Part shown: positions 8,049 to 16,616 of the stretch, in pieces
How the letters are laid out: each line of letters begins with the position of its first letter
Position numbering within the stretch: position 1 is the stretch's first letter
From: Planctomycetota bacterium
GTDB lineage: Bacteria; Planctomycetota; Phycisphaerae; SM23-33
Assembly (NCBI GenBank): GCA_024275995.1
Contig: JAJRYB010000022.1
Span: forward strand, 1 to 61,914
Direction: 5' to 3'
Length of the DNA stretch: 61,914 bases
Position numbers and translations under genes: made by a program
Notes under the pieces: generated by a model
Told to the model about the DNA's origin: nothing
The model's input: the letters and a program-made list of their open reading frames with translations, nothing else
Databases searched by the model: none

Positions 8049-9842
8049 GTGAGAGCGGTATTTTCGATATTGTCACTGGTTCTGATCGCCGGCGTCGCCG
8101 GCGCCCAGGTTCGGCTGGAAGGCTGGCGATACACATCCGACGGACGTCTTAAGGAACCACGCCTTTCCGAACCCGTCCTGAAAAAGTCGACCTTCGGGGA
8201 CGCCGAAAACATTCGCCTGCTCGCCGCACTGGGCAAAGACGACGATCCCGCCGTGCGATCGCAGGCGGCCTGGAACCTTGGCGAAACTCATAATCCCGGC
8301 GCGCTGCCCTACATTCGCTCCGCGTCGAAAGACCCCAGCGCGATGGTCCGCGGATCGGCTGTGGGTGCGGCAGAAGCCATCGGAACCGTCCCCGCCGCGA
8401 AAATCGTTATCGACGCGCTGGGCGATTCCGACCGGACGGTTCTTCTGCGGGCGATTCGCTCTGCCGGCAGGATGCGACTTGCCGCAGCGCGGAAACAACT
8501 GTCGGCGCTTCTTGCCCGCGACGATGCGGTTCTCCGGGCGACGGCGCTGAGGACTCTTACGGACATGGGCGCCCCCGCCGGCGCGGATGTGCTTGCAACG
8601 CTGCTGGTGAACGATTCTCCGGTTGTTCGTCTCCGGGCAATCGAAAACGCCGCCCTGCTCGACCGGCCCGGCGCTCTCGGGAAGCCGCTTGTCGAACTCG
8701 CGGAAAAAGGACCTCCGTCGCAGCGGGCGGCCGCCATCGTTACCCTCGGAAAACTCGCGTTTGAATCGGCTTCCGATCTGATCCGAGCGGCGGAGAAGGA
8801 TAAAAACCCTCTGCTGCGCAGCGCGGCGGTTCTCGCTTACGCCCACGGTGGAAAAGGCGAAAAACTCCTGGCGCTCCTGTCGGACGAATCGCCGATGGTT
8901 CGCCTGGCGGCGATTCGTGCGGCCGGACAACTCAAACAGGCCGATTGCGCCGCACGACTGTTCGAGATCATGCTCGCGACCCCGCTGGACGACGAAACCG
9001 CGCGATTCATTCTTCCGTTCCGTGTGGATATCGCCGCTCGCGACAGCCTCGCGAAGATCGGAACGAAGGAAGTGGAGAAGCGCTCAGCCGGCCTGCTCAA
9101 GGCTTTCGTCGGCGAAGCCAATTCCCCAGCCGTCACTATCAACTCGCGAAACGCGCGGATGTGCGCGTGGATACTCGGCGAATTGAAAAGCTCCGAGGGA
9201 TACGACACGTTGGTCTCGCTGGCGGGAACCCTGAAGCTGGACTCCGACGCGCTTCCGGAGATAGTGCGGGCCATCGGAAAAATCGGACGCGGCGACGAGA
9301 AGACCCTCGGCGTCCTGAATGCCAGGCTCGAACGGTCGCGCGTACAAGGCATACGGTATCTTGTGAGTCTGCAAAACCCCTTTTCGCCTTACGTCGAGTT
9401 CAGCGAAAAGACGACGGTGGAATTGATTACCGCCCTGGGCCGATTGAAATACACCCGCGCCGTTCCGCTGATCCAAAAGATCGTCCTGATCGACGTGAGG
9501 AAAACGCACCTTAACAGCGCCGTCGCGGCGGCGGGCGAAGCGCTTGCGTCCCTCGCCACGGTAGAGAACCGCGCCGCCATCGAAGCTACGATTAACAAGG
9601 TGCTTTCGACCAAGAGCTATGCCCTGATCGCCGTCTTCGAGATGTCCAGGGCGGCGGGGAAACTGAAAGCTCGCGGCACGCTGGACGCACTGAGGGACAT
9701 TCTCACCGTTCGCCGGCCTGAGAAACGCGTGATCGTCGCGGCGGCGTGGGCAATCCAGGAAATCCTGGGCGAAACGCCGACACTGACGGACCCCCGCCCG
9801 CACGAGGGGAAACACTGGATCATCCGCACCACGCGGCGATAG
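8049..9842 (+). CDS. Secreted HEAT-repeat protein
   Basis: 597 aa, GTG start, with a signal peptide (VFSILSLVLIAGVAGAQ). The mature protein is almost wholly helical HEAT / PBS-lyase-like repeats of about 30 residues, recognisable by recurring D-(D/S)P-(A/M)VR-xxA patterns such as DDDPAVRSQAAWNLGE, DSPVVRLRAIENAALL and DESPMVRLAAIRAAGQL. Such solenoids bind other proteins. It begins 10 nt after the permease stop and is last in the four-gene operon, so it probably works at the outer face of that ABC system. No catalytic motif seen. Confidence 0.85.
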   Translation: MRAVFSILSLVLIAGVAGAQVRLEGWRYTSDGRLKEPRLSEPVLKKSTFGDAENIRLLAALGKDDDPAVRSQAAWNLGETHNPGALPYIRSASKDPSAMVRGSAVGAAEAIGTVPAAKIVIDALGDSDRTVLLRAIRSAGRMRLAAARKQLSALLARDDAVLRATALRTLTDMGAPAGADVLATLLVNDSPVVRLRAIENAALLDRPGALGKPLVELAEKGPPSQRAAAIVTLGKLAFESASDLIRAAEKDKNPLLRSAAVLAYAHGGKGEKLLALLSDESPMVRLAAIRAAGQLKQADCAARLFEIMLATPLDDETARFILPFRVDIAARDSLAKIGTKEVEKRSAGLLKAFVGEANSPAVTINSRNARMCAWILGELKSSEGYDTLVSLAGTLKLDSDALPEIVRAIGKIGRGDEKTLGVLNARLERSRVQGIRYLVSLQNPFSPYVEFSEKTTVELITALGRLKYTRAVPLIQKIVLIDVRKTHLNSAVAAAGEALASLATVENRAAIEATINKVLSTKSYALIAVFEMSRAAGKLKARGTLDALRDILTVRRPEKRVIVAAAWAIQEILGETPTLTDPRPHEGKHWIIRTTRR

Positions 9843-9866
9843 GAACCACACAGAACCACACGAAAA

Positions 9867-10409
9867 CTACCTGCCGCGAATCCGCTCGCGAGCGTCCGCC
9901 TCGGCATATGCACCGAGGATTTTACCCCAGTACACGCGATGGTAGTCGCCGTCCACGTATGCCCCGGAAAGTATTTCGTCGGCCAGGCGATCCGGAAGCA
10001 CCTCGGAGCTGTGGACCACCTGGCATTCGTATACGATCGGACACTCGGCGACGATGGGAGCAAGTACCGAGGGCGCACGCTCGGCCGTCAGGTTGCACTC
10101 GGCGAACTTGTCCACGTCGCGCCCGCTTCTGCTGCCGCACGTCGTTGCGCAGTACCCGGCTATATCCTCCGACGGAACGTTCACCGTGAAGCACGCGCTG
10201 TGCTCGATGCATCGGTAGGTATACCGGCTGGGACGAACCAGCACCGTCCAGACCGGTATTCCCCAGATCGTCCCTATCGAGCCCCACCCTATCGTCATGA
10301 TATTCGCTTTTCCGGCTGCGTCGTAGCTCCCCAGAAGTAACCCGGGAGAGTTCAACGTCTCCATGACGATATCGAAGTTAGCGTTGAAGTTCATTTTCCG
10401 CCTTGCCAT
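9867..10409 (-). CDS. Flavin reductase-like (flavoredoxin) domain protein
   Basis: 180 aa, FMN-binding split-barrel protein of the flavin reductase/flavoredoxin family: NxxPGLLLGSYDAAGKANIMTIGW at the N terminus, then PVWTVLVRPSRYTY and the typical CFTVNVPSEDIAGYCATTCG segment. The ATG at 10409 has an AGGAG SD overlapping the purF TAG stop 11 nt upstream, so it is the downstream gene of a purF operon. Homologues reduce flavins or act in electron transfer in anaerobes; the partner is not evident here. Confidence 0.85.
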   Translation of the reverse strand: MARRKMNFNANFDIVMETLNSPGLLLGSYDAAGKANIMTIGWGSIGTIWGIPVWTVLVRPSRYTYRCIEHSACFTVNVPSEDIAGYCATTCGSRSGRDVDKFAECNLTAERAPSVLAPIVAECPIVYECQVVHSSEVLPDRLADEILSGAYVDGDYHRVYWGKILGAYAEADARERIRGR

Positions 10410-10420
10410 CGTCAGGTCTC

Positions 10421-10759
10421 CTACTGCTCGTAAGTCCTTCCGGCGCGCCCAGCCTTGAAGTTGCGCTTGGCGCAGCCCATGTGCTTCCGGCCCCACGTCG
10501 ATGGATACGATCCGGTGACGCATCCGACGCACAGGCTTTCTCCTTCGACGTTAAGGCACGGCTCGAGATCAGCAACGGGCAGGTATCGCAGGCTGTCCAC
10601 GTGAAGCACCCTGGCCATTGCGGCGAGCGTATCAGGATCGGGCTCGCCCTTGTATCCCGGAGGAATGAACTTCGGCGCGAACAGCTCGCCGAGGGTTGAC
10701 ATGTCTATTCCGTAGAAGCATGGCGCAACTATCGGCGGGCACGCCACGCGAACGTGTAT
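10421..10759 (-). pseudogene. purF: C-terminal remainder of purF, downstream of an in-frame TAA
   Basis: This stretch continues the reading frame of the 10760-12076 gene without shift. Immediately after the TAA (10762-10760) it reads [20 protein letters not shown], the strongly conserved PurF segment at the C-terminal side of the PRPP-binding loop, then [11 protein letters not shown] and a Cys-rich tail ([10 protein letters not shown]) ending at a TAG. Without readthrough it could only be made as a separate fragment from the in-frame GTG at 10747. The stop probably replaces a Glu codon (GAA to TAA), since PurF proteins usually have an acidic or polar residue there. Sequencing error, true nonsense mutation and readthrough cannot be told apart here. 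Confidence 0.85.
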
Positions 10760-12076
10760 TTACCTGGCGCCCCCGCGAGAGCGTATCTTCTCCGCCAAAG
10801 TCACCAGCGTCGTCGACCGCACGATGGAATCCTCGATCAGGAAAACCCGCTTGCCCGCCAGCACACCCGGAAGCGGGGTGTACTTGCCTTTGGCGCTTCG
10901 CCCGCGGCTGGAGGTCGGCTGGATGAACGTCCGCCCGATGTAGCGGTTGCGGATAAGGCCTTCCACGCACGGAACTTTCATCGCGTAGGCGAAGGCGTCC
11001 GCCGCCCCCTTTGCCGTGTCCGGGACCGGGACCACGATGCAATCGTCGTCCATTTCCTCGTCTTCCATCTCCGCCAGCTTCTGCCCGCTCCGGCTGCGCG
11101 CCAGGTAAACCGACGAGCCGTCGATCTCGCTGGCGACGTTGGAAAAGTAAACCCACTCGAAGAAACACCTCGCCTTGCGAGGGGACGGCGCGAATCGACG
11201 GATCCGCACGCCGCCATTTTCGATGATCGCCATTTCGCCTGGTTTCAGCGATTGTATGTCCGCAAAACCGATGTTGCTCAGGGCGACCGATTCGCTCGCA
11301 GCCCCGAACAGCTTGCCCTGCACCGACCAGTTCAACGGGCGCAACCCCAGCGGGTCCCGCGCGACGAACATCCGCCCCATCGCGTCGAGATAGACGATGT
11401 TGTACGCCCCGTCGAAGCTCCGCGACAGCGATCCCATTACCTTATCCAACGGGGGCGGACTGTCCCCGCGCAGACGATACGCCAGCGAGTGCATGACAAT
11501 CTCGGTGTCAGTGTTCATCGAGAAATGATAATTGCGCTTCGCCAGCAGGCGGTCGCGCAGTTCGGCGTAGTTGGCGAGCTGCCCGTTGAACGCGAAGCTG
11601 AACCACTTCCAAAGCCTGCCGTGATGCCTCTCGAACGGCTGGGCGTATCGCACGTCGTCCAGCCCGCAGGTGGCGTAGCGGGTATGCCCGATAACCGCCT
11701 TTCCGGCGTATTCCTCCATAATCGCGCGGTACTTGAGCGGATGTGACATCCGGAACGACTCGGTTACCGTTCCGATATCCCTGTAGGTGTCGAGCAGTTG
11801 CGCCCGCCCCGGGTGGTAGCTGCTCAACCCGCTGGCGAGCTGGCCGCGGTTCTGGAGGTCCAGCAGCATCGAAGGCATGAGCGACGCCACGTCGCCGAGG
11901 TGGACGGACCGGCTGGCGGGTCCGGATTTACCGGCGGCACGATCCAGCCAATACAAAGCCGCCACACCACACTCGTGATGAAGCACTTCACTCAAGGTTC
12001 CACTCCCATCTTGTCGAAACCGCTTCCTGAACGGACGGAAATCCGTGAGAGCTTCATCATAGCGTTCGGAAGGCAT
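10760..12076 (-). CDS. purF: Amidophosphoribosyltransferase, cut short by an in-frame stop
   Basis: Catalyses the first step of purine synthesis: PRPP plus glutamine to phosphoribosylamine. The N-terminal Ntn glutaminase domain starts at the nucleophile Cys in HHECGVAALYWL, exposed after propeptide removal. The phosphoribosyltransferase domain carries the PRPP signature VFLIEDSIVRSTT. The frame stops at TAA 10762-10760, and the missing 112 codons follow in the same frame, so this is a single-codon lesion. ATG 12076 has no SD. A TTG at 11995 has GGGAG seven bases upstream and begins SEVLHHECG, a propeptide length closer to the family, so it may be the true start. A weak promoter lies at 12114-12087. 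Confidence 0.88.
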   Translation of the reverse strand: MPSERYDEALTDFRPFRKRFRQDGSGTLSEVLHHECGVAALYWLDRAAGKSGPASRSVHLGDVASLMPSMLLDLQNRGQLASGLSSYHPGRAQLLDTYRDIGTVTESFRMSHPLKYRAIMEEYAGKAVIGHTRYATCGLDDVRYAQPFERHHGRLWKWFSFAFNGQLANYAELRDRLLAKRNYHFSMNTDTEIVMHSLAYRLRGDSPPPLDKVMGSLSRSFDGAYNIVYLDAMGRMFVARDPLGLRPLNWSVQGKLFGAASESVALSNIGFADIQSLKPGEMAIIENGGVRIRRFAPSPRKARCFFEWVYFSNVASEIDGSSVYLARSRSGQKLAEMEDEEMDDDCIVVPVPDTAKGAADAFAYAMKVPCVEGLIRNRYIGRTFIQPTSSRGRSAKGKYTPLPGVLAGKRVFLIEDSIVRSTTLVTLAEKIRSRGGAR

Positions 12077-12086
12077 TCAAGCGAAA

Positions 12087-12114
12087 CCAATATGACAAAA
12101 CCTTCCATAAGCAA
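12087..12114 (-). promoter_or_regulatory. Possible purF promoter
   Basis: Minus strand TTGCTT at 12114-12109, a 16-nt spacer and TATTGG at 12092-12087. Transcription would start near 12080, giving an almost leaderless ATG at 12076 or an 85-nt leader before the TTG at 11995. The -10 is a weak match. Confidence 0.35.
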
Positions 12115-12170
12115 ATGTAATAACCGAAAGGTTGCCGCCGTTCGCGGCGGGTTCCGGCGAATCGTGCCGG

Positions 12171-12524
12171 CTACCGGTCTTTGTAGACTCTCGCCTCGCC
12201 GTATCGGCCGACGTAAACGGCGAAGTGTCTCGGATAACCGGGCCGCATGCCCTTGCGATCGAACAGGACCCAGCGGGCGCCATCGTCCACTTTCTTGTCG
12301 TTTACCTTGTACCCGCCGAGATCCATGCCTTCGCTTCTCGCCAGGTTCCGCGCGATGCTAATCGCCTCGCCCTTGTCCACCTTTTTGCGCGATTGCTCCC
12401 TGTCGCCTTTTTTGCCTTCGTCGCCCAGCCGGACGTCTATCTTGGCGCACCCAGCCAACATGAAAAATGCCGACAGGCTGAGAATCGCCGGTAAAATCCG
12501 CCATCGAAAGTTTCCGTTCCGCAT
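12171..12524 (-). CDS. Small lipoprotein of unknown function
   Basis: 117 aa. The start at ATG 12524 is set by an AAAGGAG SD. A type II signal peptide ends in a lipobox (FFMLAGC), so the mature protein is lipid-anchored at its Cys. The linker is highly charged (GKKGDREQSRKKVDKGEAI). A small domain follows with ARNLARSEGMDLGGYKVND and a W-V-LFDRK-x-HFAVYV pattern, reminiscent of PepSY-like or cystatin-like folds, though this is not secure. It lies 35 nt after glyS on the same strand and may be co-transcribed with it. Confidence 0.75.
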   Translation of the reverse strand: MRNGNFRWRILPAILSLSAFFMLAGCAKIDVRLGDEGKKGDREQSRKKVDKGEAISIARNLARSEGMDLGGYKVNDKKVDDGARWVLFDRKGMRPGYPRHFAVYVGRYGEARVYKDR

Positions 12525-12559
12525 CTCGATACTCTCCTTTCGCAATGGATCGGCAATCG

Positions 12560-14077
12560 CTACGAAATCCGTTCCTGCACGAAGCTGACGACATCCCCTG
12601 CCGCTATCCGCTGCTGGAGAAGCGAATCGCGATCGCGGATCGTCACGGTATCGTCCTCGATAGTCTGGCCGTCAACGGTAACGCACAGCGGCGTGCCGGC
12701 TTCGTCCTGGCGGCGGTATCGTCTGCCGATCGCGCCCTTCTCGTCGTAGAAACTCGCCAGTCCAGCATCCCGGCAGGCGGCGTGTATCTTCCGGGCGACT
12801 TCCGGCATGCCTTCCTTCTTGACCAGCGGGAAGACTGCTACCTTTATCGGCGCGATCCGCGGGTGGAACTTCATCACGACGCGCGACTGCATCTTGCCCT
12901 TATCGTCAGGCTGCTCGTCCTCGGTGTACGCCTCGCAGAGGAACGCCAGGACCGCCCGGTCAACGCCGCCTGACGGCTCGATTACGTAGGGGATGAACCG
13001 CTCCCTCGTCTCGTCGTCGAAGTAGGTCATGTCCCTGCCGGAAGCTTCCTGGTGGGCCTTGAGATCGTAATCCGTCCGGTTGGCGATGCCCTCCAACTCG
13101 CTGACGCCGAAGGGGAACTCGTATTCCACGTCCGCGCACGCGCGGGCGTAGTGGGCAAGCTCGTCGGTCTCGTGGTTCCGCAGGCGGAGTTTTTCGCTCT
13201 TGAGGCCATGATCTATATACCATTGAAACCGCGCGTCGCGCCAGTACTCGTACCACTTGTCGGCCTCGTCAGCCCGGCAGAAGAACTCGATTTCCATCTG
13301 CTCGAACTCGCGCGAGCGGAACGTGTAATTGCGCGGGTTGATCTCGTTGCGGAACGCCTTTCCGATCTGCGCGATACCGAACGGAAGCTTCAGCCGTGAC
13401 GTGTCCAGCACGTTCTTGAAATTGGCGAAAATCCCCTGGGCCGTCTCAGGACGGAGATACACGACGGAGGCGGAATCTTCCGACGCACCGGCATGGCTCT
13501 TGAACATTAGATTGAACTGTCGCGGCTCGGTAAGCTCCCCACCACATTTTGGACATGGGCAAACTTCATCTTTGGAGAGTTCGTCCGTCCGAAGGACCGT
13601 TTCCGACAAATCGTCTTTGGTATTTGCAAATTTACGGCGAGTTTTGCTGTTCGCGCTGCGACGGGCTTCCTGCAAGGCTGATTGTTCATCGTCTGCTTCC
13701 ACGACCGCCGTAAGAATTATTCCGTCGTTCTTGTCTCGAATAACTACGGTGAAAACCTTATCTACACGGAAGCGGGCCTTACATTCTTTGCAATCAACCA
13801 TCGGGTCGTTGAATCCTCCGACGTGGCCGGAGGCTTCCCAGACCTTCGGGTTCATTATGATGGAGCAGTCCAGGCCCACGATATCGTCGCGCCGGCGGAC
13901 GACGTCTTCCCACCAGGCGTTCTTGACGTTTCGTTTGAGTTCGACGCCGAGCGGCCCGTAGTCCCAGAACCCGTTGATCCCGCCGTAGATTTCCGACGAT
14001 TGGAAGATGAACCCTCGCCGTTTGCACAGGGCTGAGAGTTTTTCCATCAGGGTGTTGTCTTTGTTTTCCGCTGCCAT
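12560..14077 (-). CDS. glyS: Glycyl-tRNA synthetase (dimeric, eukaryote/archaeal-like type)
   Basis: 505-aa class II synthetase, the single-chain alpha2 GlyRS rather than the GlyQ/GlyS tetramer. Class II motifs are visible: FIFQSSEIYGGINGFWDYGP at the N terminus, motif 2 around FRNEINPRNYTFRSREFEQME, and motif 3 near GGVDRAVLAFLCEAY. The C-terminal anticodon-binding domain (IAPIKVAVFPLVKKEGM) is complete. An insertion between motif 1 and 2 includes a C-P-C-P-K-C-G-G zinc-ribbon-like element. A strong promoter lies at 14169-14141. Confidence 0.96.
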   Translation of the reverse strand: MAAENKDNTLMEKLSALCKRRGFIFQSSEIYGGINGFWDYGPLGVELKRNVKNAWWEDVVRRRDDIVGLDCSIIMNPKVWEASGHVGGFNDPMVDCKECKARFRVDKVFTVVIRDKNDGIILTAVVEADDEQSALQEARRSANSKTRRKFANTKDDLSETVLRTDELSKDEVCPCPKCGGELTEPRQFNLMFKSHAGASEDSASVVYLRPETAQGIFANFKNVLDTSRLKLPFGIAQIGKAFRNEINPRNYTFRSREFEQMEIEFFCRADEADKWYEYWRDARFQWYIDHGLKSEKLRLRNHETDELAHYARACADVEYEFPFGVSELEGIANRTDYDLKAHQEASGRDMTYFDDETRERFIPYVIEPSGGVDRAVLAFLCEAYTEDEQPDDKGKMQSRVVMKFHPRIAPIKVAVFPLVKKEGMPEVARKIHAACRDAGLASFYDEKGAIGRRYRRQDEAGTPLCVTVDGQTIEDDTVTIRDRDSLLQQRIAAGDVVSFVQERIS

Positions 14078-14140
14078 GTCCTGCTCTTGTGTTATCGGGG
14101 GAAAAACGCGGCCTCGCTCCGGACCGCCGACAAGTCAGGG

Positions 14141-14169
14141 ATAATAGACTCCGCGGGAGCAAATTACAA
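14141..14169 (-). promoter_or_regulatory. Sigma-70-type promoter for glyS
   Basis: Minus strand TTGTAA at 14169-14164, a 17-nt spacer and TATTAT at 14146-14141, about 60 bases before the glyS start. The short leader leaves no room for a T-box riboswitch. Confidence 0.6.
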
Positions 14170-14313
14170 CCTGCCTGCCCCGACGAAACGGGAAGTTACG
14201 CCCGCGAAAGGTTTCTTTGAGCGCGGCTGCGCACTTGTATTTTGCGCCGGAAGTTGGAGAATTTCTGCAACACGGAATAGAACGAAATAGGAAGGTCTTG
14301 CGAGGAATCGAAC

Positions 14314-15366
14314 ATGACGAAAAGCGACGCGGCAAACCTGCCCGCGGCAATCGAAAGTGAAGACCAGTTGGCCGAGCTCCTAAGCCGTCCGACACCTCAG
14401 GTCGTCGATGCCTTTGGAGCCATGAAAGGCGACCTGGCGATAATAGGCGGCGGCGGAAAAATCGGACCGTCGCTTGTAGGCATGGCCTGCAGGGCTCGCG
14501 ATGAGGCAGGCGCGGAAACACGGATCACCGTGGTAGACCGCTTCCCCGAGCAGGGCGTGCGCGACTCGCTGGAGAAACTCGGCGCCGAGACTGTCGCGTG
14601 CGACCTTCTGGACCCCCAGGCTGCGAAATCTCTCCCTCCGGCGGAGAACGTCCTCTACATGATCGGCATGAAGTTCGGAACCATGGACAACCCGTCGCTG
14701 ACCTGGGCGGTGAACGGACTGATACCCGCATACGTAATGCCTCGCTACCGCGACGCGCGAATCGTAGCGTTCTCCACGGGATGCGTGTACAGCCTGGTCC
14801 CTCTCGATTCCGGCGGGTCCGTCGAGACGGATCCGACCGAACCGATGGGCGAATACTCCAATTCGTGCGTCGCCAGGGAGCGTATTTTCGAGCATTGCGC
14901 GATCGCCGGAAAAACCAGGCTCCTGCTGCTGCGTCTCAACTACGCGGTGGAAATGCGATACGGCGTGCTGGTGGATATCGCCTCGGCAATCGCCCGTTCC
15001 GAACCGGTGGACGTCGAAATGGGGCACCTGAACTGCATCTGGCAGGGCGACGTGAACGCAGCCGTGCTGCGCCTGCTCGAACACGCCTCCTATCCGCCGG
15101 TTCCGCTGAACCTCAGCGGAGCCGAGACGCTGAGCGTGCGCGACCTTGCCGGGCAAATGGCGAAGGTCATGGGCAAGCCCGTCACGTTCACCGGCAGCGA
15201 GGCTGAGACCGCCCTTCTGAGCAACTCGTCGAAAGCGCGCGAGATTCTCGGCGATCCTCCGACCCCGATAGGCCGCGTGGTCGAATGGACAGGCAAATGG
15301 GTCGCCGCGGGCGGAAAAGACATCGGAAAACCGACGCACTTCCAGACGCGCGACGGGAAGTATTAG
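14314..15366 (+). CDS. NAD(P)-binding epimerase/dehydratase-like protein with altered YxxxK motif
   Basis: 350-aa extended-SDR Rossmann protein. The nucleotide-binding glycine motif is IIGGGGKIGPSL (about residues 52-63). The serine-containing strand is VAFSTGCVY. At the catalytic site, where extended SDRs have YxxxK, this protein has YSNSC followed by VARERIF, so the Lys is replaced by Cys. It may therefore be non-catalytic or use a different mechanism. A good SD (GAGG) precedes ATG 14314. It is followed 19 nt later by the DapA-family gene, so both belong to one transcription unit. A sugar-nucleotide or sugar-acid role is likely but not shown. Confidence 0.8.
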   Translation: MTKSDAANLPAAIESEDQLAELLSRPTPQVVDAFGAMKGDLAIIGGGGKIGPSLVGMACRARDEAGAETRITVVDRFPEQGVRDSLEKLGAETVACDLLDPQAAKSLPPAENVLYMIGMKFGTMDNPSLTWAVNGLIPAYVMPRYRDARIVAFSTGCVYSLVPLDSGGSVETDPTEPMGEYSNSCVARERIFEHCAIAGKTRLLLLRLNYAVEMRYGVLVDIASAIARSEPVDVEMGHLNCIWQGDVNAAVLRLLEHASYPPVPLNLSGAETLSVRDLAGQMAKVMGKPVTFTGSEAETALLSNSSKAREILGDPPTPIGRVVEWTGKWVAAGGKDIGKPTHFQTRDGKY

Positions 15367-15385
15367 GAGTAATAGGAGTAAACAG

Positions 15386-16456
15386 ATGGACCCTGCACCG
15401 ATAGACCCGTGGGCGATGGAGAAACTCGCCTCGGGATGCGTAATTCCAGCCCACCCGCTGGCGCTGAACGACGAGGGGCAATTCGACGTTCGCCACCAGC
15501 GCAGCCTGACCCGCTACTACGCAGCCGCCGGCGCCGGCGGCGTAGCCGTCGGGGTGCACACCACGCAGTTCGAGATACGCCGGCCTGAGATTTCCCTGCT
15601 GGAGACGGTGCTGAAATGCGCATCTGAGACACTCGACGAGATCGAACGGTCCGGCGGGGCGAAGCTGCTTCGCATCGCCGGCGTGTGCGGGCGAACGCCC
15701 CAGGCGCTCGCCGAGGCGAGGCTCGCACGCGAGATGGGTTATCACATCGCCCTGCTGAGCCTCGCGGCGCTTAACGACGCCGACGACGAAACGCTGATAC
15801 GCCATTGCGAAGCGCTCTCGGCAGAGATTCCACTGCTGGGGTTCTACCTCCAGCCCGCCGTCGGAGGACGCCGGTTGGGGTATGACTTCTGGCGACGCTT
15901 CGCAGCCATCCCGAACGTCGTCGGCGTGAAGGCAGCGCCGTTCAACCGGTACATGACTCTGGACGTAATTCGCGGCGTGGCTGCGAGCGGACGCGCCGGG
16001 GAGGTGTGCCTCTACACCGGAAACGACGATAATATCGTCGTCGATCTTATGACGCGCTTCAACGTGGCGACGGACGAGGGAGAGGTTTCCATGGAATTCG
16101 TCGGCGGACTGCTGGGCCACTGGGCGGTCTGGACGAAGGGCGCCGTTGAGATACTGCATCGCGCCCGCGCCGCAGCGGGGCGAGCTTCCGTACCCGCGGA
16201 GATGCTTTCGCTCGCAGCCGAGGTTACGGACATGAACGCGGCGCTGTTCGACGTGGCGAACGACTTCGCCGGGTGCATCGCCGGCGTACAGCACGTTCTG
16301 TGCAAACAGGGATTGCTGGCCTCTACGCGATGCCTGAATCCGCGGGAGGCGCTCTCGGAAGGGCAGGCCGAACAGATCGACCGCGTCCGGCGCGAGTATC
16401 CGCTCCTGGTGGACGACGATTTCGTCGCCGGGCATCTGAACGAATGGCTGGATTAG
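15386..16456 (+). CDS. Dihydrodipicolinate synthase/N-acetylneuraminate lyase family aldolase
   Basis: 356-aa class I aldolase with the DapA TIM-barrel. The Schiff-base lysine is in NVVGVKAAPFN, and the conserved Tyr in LLGFYLQPA. The usual GTTGE keto-acid-binding loop is replaced by GVHTTQFE, so it is not DapA itself and the substrate is unassigned. In this sugar-acid setting (uxaE and uxuB downstream) a 2-keto-3-deoxy sugar acid aldolase or dehydratase role is plausible. Its TAG stop (16454-16456) is formed by the first bases of a foldback element, whose insertion seems to have regenerated the stop codon. Confidence 0.85.
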   Translation: MDPAPIDPWAMEKLASGCVIPAHPLALNDEGQFDVRHQRSLTRYYAAAGAGGVAVGVHTTQFEIRRPEISLLETVLKCASETLDEIERSGGAKLLRIAGVCGRTPQALAEARLAREMGYHIALLSLAALNDADDETLIRHCEALSAEIPLLGFYLQPAVGGRRLGYDFWRRFAAIPNVVGVKAAPFNRYMTLDVIRGVAASGRAGEVCLYTGNDDNIVVDLMTRFNVATDEGEVSMEFVGGLLGHWAVWTKGAVEILHRARAAAGRASVPAEMLSLAAEVTDMNAALFDVANDFAGCIAGVQHVLCKQGLLASTRCLNPREALSEGQAEQIDRVRREYPLLVDDDFVAGHLNEWLD

Positions 16457-16616
16457 AGCAACGAAAGAATGAGATGTCGTATGGTTTCGTCGGTGAGGAC
16501 AAGGCCGGCAAGGAAGGAAAATAAGGCATATTCGCCAATATTCCGAATTTTTCCTGACGCCGCCGGCCGACGCCGCAAACAGAAAACATGCGGCAGGTCA
16601 ATCTTGAATTGCTCTA
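16454..16616 (+). mobile_element. MITE-like foldback element, copy 1 (163 bp)
   Basis: Starts TAGAGCAACGAAAG and ends CTTGAATTGCTCTA. About 30 bases at each end form imperfect terminal inverted repeats (outer 8 perfect: TAGAGCAA/TTGCTCTA), and the pairing continues inward (CGTCGG, GGCCGGC and AGGAAAAT arms), so the whole unit folds on itself. It begins and ends with TA, the target duplication expected for IS630/Tc1-mariner-mobilised MITEs. There is no transposase. It lies exactly between two convergent genes and its two ends form both TAG stop codons. Related copies are at 17005-17168 and 24121-24284, same orientation. Confidence 0.75.

Noticed and set aside
10760-10762. TAA in purF as a reassigned sense codon
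   Set aside because: TAA ends other genes in this window in the normal way, so code change is not supported.
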